Below, one piece after another: positions 59,552 to 64,000 of a DNA stretch of 64,000 bases. The notes beneath the pieces are model-generated. The model searched no databases, was not told where the DNA came from, and was given only the letters and a program-made list of their open reading frames with translations. Both the position numbers and the translations under genes were made by a program. The DNA is taken from contig NZ_AUDG01000003.1 in NCBI RefSeq assembly GCF_000425345.1, forward strand, positions 124,001 through 188,000. Direction: 5' to 3'. The stretch is from Rheinheimera baltica DSM 14885 (GTDB lineage: Bacteria > Pseudomonadota > Gammaproteobacteria > Enterobacterales > Alteromonadaceae). Position 1 is the stretch's first letter. Each line of letters opens with the position of its first letter.

Positions 59552-62353
59552 ATGTATACGAATAATAAATTAAGCAAAGCTGTGCGCTTAGCGATTGCTT
59601 TTGGCGCTGCATCTGCAACTGCTTTCACTGCATCAGTAAATGCTGCTGAAGAAGATGCTGCAGAAAAAGTAGAACGAATTGAAGTAACAGGTTCACGTAT
59701 TAAACGTGCTGACCTTGAAGGTGCAAACCCAGTAACAGTATTAGATAAAGTTGATATCGAGCGTTTCGGTCTGACTTCTATCGGTGACGTATTACAAAAC
59801 CTGCCAGCTGCTGGTTCTGCAATTAACACCAACAGCAATAACGGTGGTGACGGTACAACTACCCTGAACATCCGTGGTTTAGGTTCAAACCGTACCTTAG
59901 TATTGGTAGACGGTAAGCGCTGGGCACCAGGTCTGGGCGGTTCTGTCGACTTAAACAACATTCCATCATCTATCATTGAGCGTATTGAAGTATTAAAAGA
60001 TGGTGCGTCTGCAGTATACGGTTCTGACGCCGTTGCTGGTGTAGTAAACATTATTACTCGTAAAGACTACGAAGGCGTTCACGCTAGTGCTTACTTAGGT
60101 CAGTACGCAAGCTACAGCGATGGCCGTAAAGAATCTTACGACATTGGTTTTGGTGCATCTTCTGGTAAAGGTAACGTTTATGTAAACGTAAGCTACGTAA
60201 ACGAAGATGAAACCTTAGCGGGTGGCCGTGATATTTCTGCAGTGCCAGTATTTGGTACTCCAGTAGGTTTTGGTGGTTCTTCTGGTACGCCTAATACCCG
60301 TTTTATGTACAAAGACGGCAATGGTGATTTATTCAGCCAGCAGGGTGATGGTAACGGCGGGTTAATCCCGTGGACTGGCGCTTCTGCATTTAACTTCGCG
60401 CCATTTAACTTCCTGTCTACGCCGCAAGAACGTACAAATATATTTATCAAAGCAGACTATGAGCTGAGCGATAACCTGCGTGTTATGGTGAACGGTTTCT
60501 ACAACAACCGTAAATCAGCACAGGCGCTGGCACCTACGCCGTTGTTTATCGGTAGTGCGTTTGGTGGCACCGGTTATGTGTTGGCAGCGAACAACCCATA
60601 CAACCCAACGGGTTTAGACTTAAGTACTGATACACCAGGTGAAAATGAGCTGTATCTGGTAGGCCGTCGTATGATGGAAGCTGGCTACCGTCAGTTTAAC
60701 CAGAACGTTGACCAATTCCAGTTTAACGGTGGCTTTGAAGGTAACTTCGATTTAGGCGACCGTACTTTCTACTGGGATGTTGGTTACACCTATTCAGACA
60801 TTACAAACAACGAGCTGACTGACGGTTTGCTTAACATGGGTAATGTTAAGACGGCAATTGGTGATGTTGATGTTTGTGCTGCAACAGATGGCTGTGTGCC
60901 ACTTGACCTGTTCGGTGGTTCTACTGCTATCGGTGTAGGTTCTATCACGGAAGAAATGCTGGATTACATCCTGTTTACTGCGCAAGATGCTTCTAACACC
61001 AACATGAAAAACTACACCGCTAACATTTCTGGTGACGTAGTAGAGCTGCCAGCCGGTATGATTGGTTTCGCTGCGGGTTACGAAAAACGCTGGCAGAGCG
61101 GTTTCGACCAGCCAGATGCGTTTATCTCTGCAGGTTTGTCTTCAGGTAACGCGCGTCAGCCTACTTCAGGTCGTTACGACGTAGAAGAGATGTACCTTGA
61201 ATTAGCGATTCCATTGTTAGCTGATATGGCGTTTGCGCAAAACCTGGATTTAGAATTAGCGACTCGCTACTCTGATTACAGCAACTTTGGCGACACAACA
61301 AACAGCAAAGTAGGTCTGAAGTGGCGTGTAAACGCTGACTTATTAGTACGTGCTACGTACTCTGAGTCTTTCCGTGCTCCGTCAATCAGGGAGTTATTCC
61401 GTGGTGCAACAGATAACTTTGTTACTTTAGTTGACCCATGTAATGGTGGTGCTGCAGCTAACCCAGGTAAGCCTGGTTGTGCGGGTATTCCGGCTACTTA
61501 CAACCAGCCTAACCCGCAAATTCGCTCAACTGTTGGTGGTAACGCCAACCTGGAAGCAGAAGAAGGCGAAAGCAAAACATACGGTTTCGTGTATAACCCT
61601 TCATGGGCTGATGGCCTGTCAATGACTTTCGACATGTTTGATGTTGAAGTTAACGGCGCGGTGTCTACTGTTGGTCCACAAGCTATTCTGGATGCGTGTG
61701 CTGAAACTGGCGTAACACTGTGTTCACTGATCCAGCGTAACTCTGGCGGCGGTATTGTTGAATTGTTTAACGGTGCAGTTAACTTAGGTGGTGAATACAC
61801 CAAAGGCTTCGATGCTAACGTGTCTTACCGTTTTGATACTGACTTTGGTACTTTCTTGACACGCTTTGATGTTACCTACATCGACGAGCGTACAGTAGTT
61901 GCTGTTGACCCGGTAACTGCTGCTGAATTTGAAAATAAGTTAGCAGGTAGGGCATTTGACCGTGACGTAGTGCCTCGCGTTCGTTCTAACGTATCGTTAG
62001 ACTGGACTCAAGGTGACTGGACTGCAAGCTACCTGGCACGTTTTATCAAAGGTACAGATGAAACCTGTAACTTCGGTAACAATGCACTACAAAATGCGCA
62101 AGAGCAAATTCTGTGTAGTATGCCAAGTGCAGAAGTGGGCGGCCCGAGCTTCAACCACTTAGGTTCAATGGTATATCATGATGTGTCTGGTGCTTATCAG
62201 GTAACTGAAAGTATGCGTGTTTCTGTTGGTATCAATAACCTGTTCGATACAGATCCACGTGTATCTTACAGTACCTTTGCTAACAGCTTTGACCCATCAA
62301 TGTATGAAATTCCAGGTCGCTTTGTATACGGCCGTATCAGCTTGGAATTCTAA
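59552..62353 (+). CDS. TonB-dependent outer-membrane receptor
   Basis: 933 residues. Signal peptide with AFTASVNAAE at about 25-34, a TonB-box-like ERIEVTGSRI, an N-terminal plug about 45-170 (RGLGSNRTLVLVDGKR, DGASAVYGSDAVAGVVNIIT), then a 22-strand barrel ending in the aromatic FVYGRISLEF. Several Cys pairs lie in extracellular loops (about residues 445-450, 630-650, 710-722). Strongly biased, optimised codon usage points to high expression. The ligand is unknown; the marine type usually takes up oligosaccharides, peptides or siderophores. Followed by a terminator and then the oxygenase gene. Confidence 0.96.
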   Translation: MYTNNKLSKAVRLAIAFGAASATAFTASVNAAEEDAAEKVERIEVTGSRIKRADLEGANPVTVLDKVDIERFGLTSIGDVLQNLPAAGSAINTNSNNGGDGTTTLNIRGLGSNRTLVLVDGKRWAPGLGGSVDLNNIPSSIIERIEVLKDGASAVYGSDAVAGVVNIITRKDYEGVHASAYLGQYASYSDGRKESYDIGFGASSGKGNVYVNVSYVNEDETLAGGRDISAVPVFGTPVGFGGSSGTPNTRFMYKDGNGDLFSQQGDGNGGLIPWTGASAFNFAPFNFLSTPQERTNIFIKADYELSDNLRVMVNGFYNNRKSAQALAPTPLFIGSAFGGTGYVLAANNPYNPTGLDLSTDTPGENELYLVGRRMMEAGYRQFNQNVDQFQFNGGFEGNFDLGDRTFYWDVGYTYSDITNNELTDGLLNMGNVKTAIGDVDVCAATDGCVPLDLFGGSTAIGVGSITEEMLDYILFTAQDASNTNMKNYTANISGDVVELPAGMIGFAAGYEKRWQSGFDQPDAFISAGLSSGNARQPTSGRYDVEEMYLELAIPLLADMAFAQNLDLELATRYSDYSNFGDTTNSKVGLKWRVNADLLVRATYSESFRAPSIRELFRGATDNFVTLVDPCNGGAAANPGKPGCAGIPATYNQPNPQIRSTVGGNANLEAEEGESKTYGFVYNPSWADGLSMTFDMFDVEVNGAVSTVGPQAILDACAETGVTLCSLIQRNSGGGIVELFNGAVNLGGEYTKGFDANVSYRFDTDFGTFLTRFDVTYIDERTVVAVDPVTAAEFENKLAGRAFDRDVVPRVRSNVSLDWTQGDWTASYLARFIKGTDETCNFGNNALQNAQEQILCSMPSAEVGGPSFNHLGSMVYHDVSGAYQVTESMRVSVGINNLFDTDPRVSYSTFANSFDPSMYEIPGRFVYGRISLEF

Positions 62354-62381
62354 TACCTAGTTAAGGCTTAACCTTAACCAC

Positions 62382-62410
62382 AAAAAGCCTCGTTTCGAGG
62401 CTTTTTTTTT
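62382..62410 (+). terminator. Rho-independent terminator after the TonB receptor gene
   Basis: An 11-bp stem (62382-62392 with 62396-62406), TTT loop and long T-run. Confidence 0.9.
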
Positions 62411-62428
62411 AGGTTGATTGATGAAAAA

Positions 62429-63589
62429 ATGGCAATACAGACCCAGACGATGAATAAACCGGTAATGGATAAACAGAGTTTAATTCGACAAGCCATAGCT
62501 TGCTTTAACCAAAACGACCCGCAGCAAGGCAAAGCATTACTGCAGCGTGCCGCCGATGCAGGCTCTGCAGCAGCGGTGCTGTATTATGCCGATATATTGT
62601 TTAAAGAAGATAAGCCTTCAGCTTATAAATACCTCGGCCAGCAGTGGCAAAGGGGAGTGAAGGGCACGCTGCACCGTAGGGCGTTGTTACGTTGTTTTTT
62701 TGACAAGCAGAATAGCTACACGAATGATGAGCTGTTTTCTGATTTGCACGAAGAAGCCATAGATGGCGATATTCAGTCTATTGTCGCCCTGATATCGGTA
62801 ATGCAGAGCGCTGATGTTAGTCGCTATTACTGCGCACTATTGCAGCAGTTTTCGCCAGAATTAGCTCAGCAGTTGTTGCATGCTTTATATACAGTGCAGG
62901 AAGCCAGCGTGACTAGTACCGAGCTTAGTCAAGCGTTTAGCACCGGCTTGCAAGGCTGGCAACAGTTTAATTGTGAAAAGATAAATAGCGACATCGGCCT
63001 GGTTGTTGCCAAAGCAGCATTAACCGACATTGAATGTCGTTATATGATGTTGCGATTTAGCAGCTTATTGCAACCGTCACAAATTGTCGATCCGGTGAGT
63101 GGAACGGCAAAACAAAACCCTTACCGCACCGGTTCCATGGTAGCCATTGTGCCGGAATATTTGGATTGGATAGCTTTAGGCATAGAATTGAAAATGTCAG
63201 CGTTTGCTGGTTTTGCGCGGCAAAATGGTGAGGTGATGAACCTGATACATTATGACGTGCAACAACGCTATCTGCCACATTTTGACGCCATCGTTGGTGA
63301 CACGTCAACATTGTCGTCCCAGCTTCGCAATGGCGGCCAGCGGCAGCTAACGGTGCTTGCGTATTTAAATACGGTATCAGCGGGCGGTGAAACGTCTTTT
63401 CTTAAGTTAGGCATTAAAGTACCAGCCCAGGCGGGTGATATGCTTATGTTTCGCAATATTGATGCTGCTGGCAAGTTGTTACAAGCTTCTTATCATGCCG
63501 GTGAACCGGTACAAGCAGGTGAGAAATGGCTGTTGTCAAAATGGGTTAGACAAGGTGTTACTGATTATGGTACGTTTGTTTACGGTTAA
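62429..63589 (+). CDS. Prolyl 4-hydroxylase-like 2-oxoglutarate/Fe(II) oxygenase with helical-repeat N-terminus
   Basis: 386 residues from the ATG at 62429; a TTG at 62414 is also in frame. The N-terminal about 60 residues resemble Sel1/TPR repeats (ALLQRAADAGSAAAVLYYADIL). The C-terminal double-stranded beta-helix has the Fe ligands HxD (His284, Asp286) and His356, and Lys366 in GEKWLLSKW binds 2-oxoglutarate, with YLN and GGETSF typical of prolyl 4-hydroxylase alpha-like enzymes. No signal peptide, so cytosolic. It follows the TonB receptor gene, suggesting a shared pathway. Substrate unknown. Confidence 0.9.
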   Translation: MAIQTQTMNKPVMDKQSLIRQAIACFNQNDPQQGKALLQRAADAGSAAAVLYYADILFKEDKPSAYKYLGQQWQRGVKGTLHRRALLRCFFDKQNSYTNDELFSDLHEEAIDGDIQSIVALISVMQSADVSRYYCALLQQFSPELAQQLLHALYTVQEASVTSTELSQAFSTGLQGWQQFNCEKINSDIGLVVAKAALTDIECRYMMLRFSSLLQPSQIVDPVSGTAKQNPYRTGSMVAIVPEYLDWIALGIELKMSAFAGFARQNGEVMNLIHYDVQQRYLPHFDAIVGDTSTLSSQLRNGGQRQLTVLAYLNTVSAGGETSFLKLGIKVPAQAGDMLMFRNIDAAGKLLQASYHAGEPVQAGEKWLLSKWVRQGVTDYGTFVYG

Positions 63590-63642
63590 CATGAATATTT
63601 TTTGTATGTAATACGTTAAGTTAGTGAAATTGGAGAAAAAAG

Positions 63643-63951
63643 ATGGAATTGTTGAAATTAAAGATGGCGACTATGGCTGTACTACTAGTCGCAGTAGCTG
63701 GTTGTAGTGCTTCTGTAGATCGTGATGTTGCTAATGCGACAACAACTGAAGAGACAGTGCAAGTTAATGAAAATGGCGAAGTTACTGCCGCTGCTGAGGA
63801 AAGTAAGTTAGTTTGTTATCATGAAAAAACCATTGGTTCTAACCGCAAAACCACCCGCTGTATGAGCAAGGCCGATCGTGATAAAATGCGCGAAGTATCA
63901 CGTGAAGCGTGGTTACGTCAACAGCAAGGTTCTGAAACAGGTGGTGGTTAA
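63643..63951 (+). CDS. Small lipoprotein, unknown
   Basis: 102 residues with a lipoprotein signal and lipobox VAGC (Cys21), an acidic Thr/Glu linker, then a basic domain with two cysteines in LVCYHEKTIGSNRKTTRCMS and a helical C-terminus. A TGGAGAA site precedes the ATG. The two cysteines could form a disulfide in the periplasm. Similar small proteins occur in gammaproteobacteria, but I know no function. Downstream 49 bp to the window end show nothing. Confidence 0.78.
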   Translation: MELLKLKMATMAVLLVAVAGCSASVDRDVANATTTEETVQVNENGEVTAAAEESKLVCYHEKTIGSNRKTTRCMSKADRDKMREVSREAWLRQQQGSETGGG

Positions 63952-64000
63952 TTATTAGAAATAACGCAAAATTTCCTTTGGGAGCTAATTACCCAGAGTT

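Noticed and set aside
59440-60051. A 203-codon minus-strand frame antisense to the start of the TonB receptor gene
   Set aside because: It overlaps the signal peptide and plug of a well-supported receptor, has no ribosome site, and its composition reflects the biased codons of the receptor strand.

Overview
The window reads as chromosomal DNA of a free-living gammaproteobacterium of the Alteromonadales/Rheinheimera-Arsukibacterium type. This is inferred from gene content and protein flavour: a large TonB-dependent receptor of the marine type, an NAD-type isocitrate dehydrogenase, DUF3192, DUF2789 and VF530 proteins, and E. coli-like order in two long blocks. No search was run. Coding density is high, several convergent genes overlap at their 3' ends, and UAG, UAA and UGA all serve as stops.

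Regions: 1-656 holds the end of an unrecognised protein. 722-3484 is a BarA-like hybrid sensor kinase. 3713-4025 holds one intact tRNA-Phe flanked by two damaged or recombinant tRNA copies. 4168-6333 is a lipoprotein prolyl oligopeptidase. 6559-9601 is a purine salvage island (deoB, deoD, gpt, guanine deaminase-like) behind a palindromic operator candidate. 9623-16667 runs on the minus strand: VF530, NAD-IDH, an HDOD-like orphan, DUF3192-like, xni, ppnN and a diguanylate cyclase. 17079-23464 carries queF, syd, yqcC, truC and yqcA, which with xni and ppnN keep the E. coli neighbourhood, interrupted by small conserved proteins. 23461-28959 has cysZ, dapD, glnD and map.

29269-49708 is the classic essential superblock: rpsB-tsf-pyrH-frr-uppS-cdsA-dxr-rseP-bamA-skp-lpxD-fabZ-lpxA-lpxB-rnhB-dnaE-accA-tilS. 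It links translation, isoprenoid and phospholipid precursors, outer-membrane protein assembly, lipid A synthesis, DNA replication and fatty-acid synthesis.

49741-64000 is more accessory: a second diguanylate cyclase, a patatin, DUF3014, the SRP RNA gene ffs, a ComFB-YbaM operon antisense to it, tryptophan 2,3-dioxygenase, a histone-deacetylase-family gene broken by one in-frame amber codon, priC, a TSUP permease, DinG, and a TonB receptor followed by a prolyl-4-hydroxylase-like oxygenase and a small lipoprotein.

I see no phage, insertion sequence, CRISPR array or obvious new multigene defence system. The most unusual items are the hybrid tRNA, the amber-interrupted deacetylase, the YbaM tail overprinting the SRP RNA, and two operator-like palindromes.
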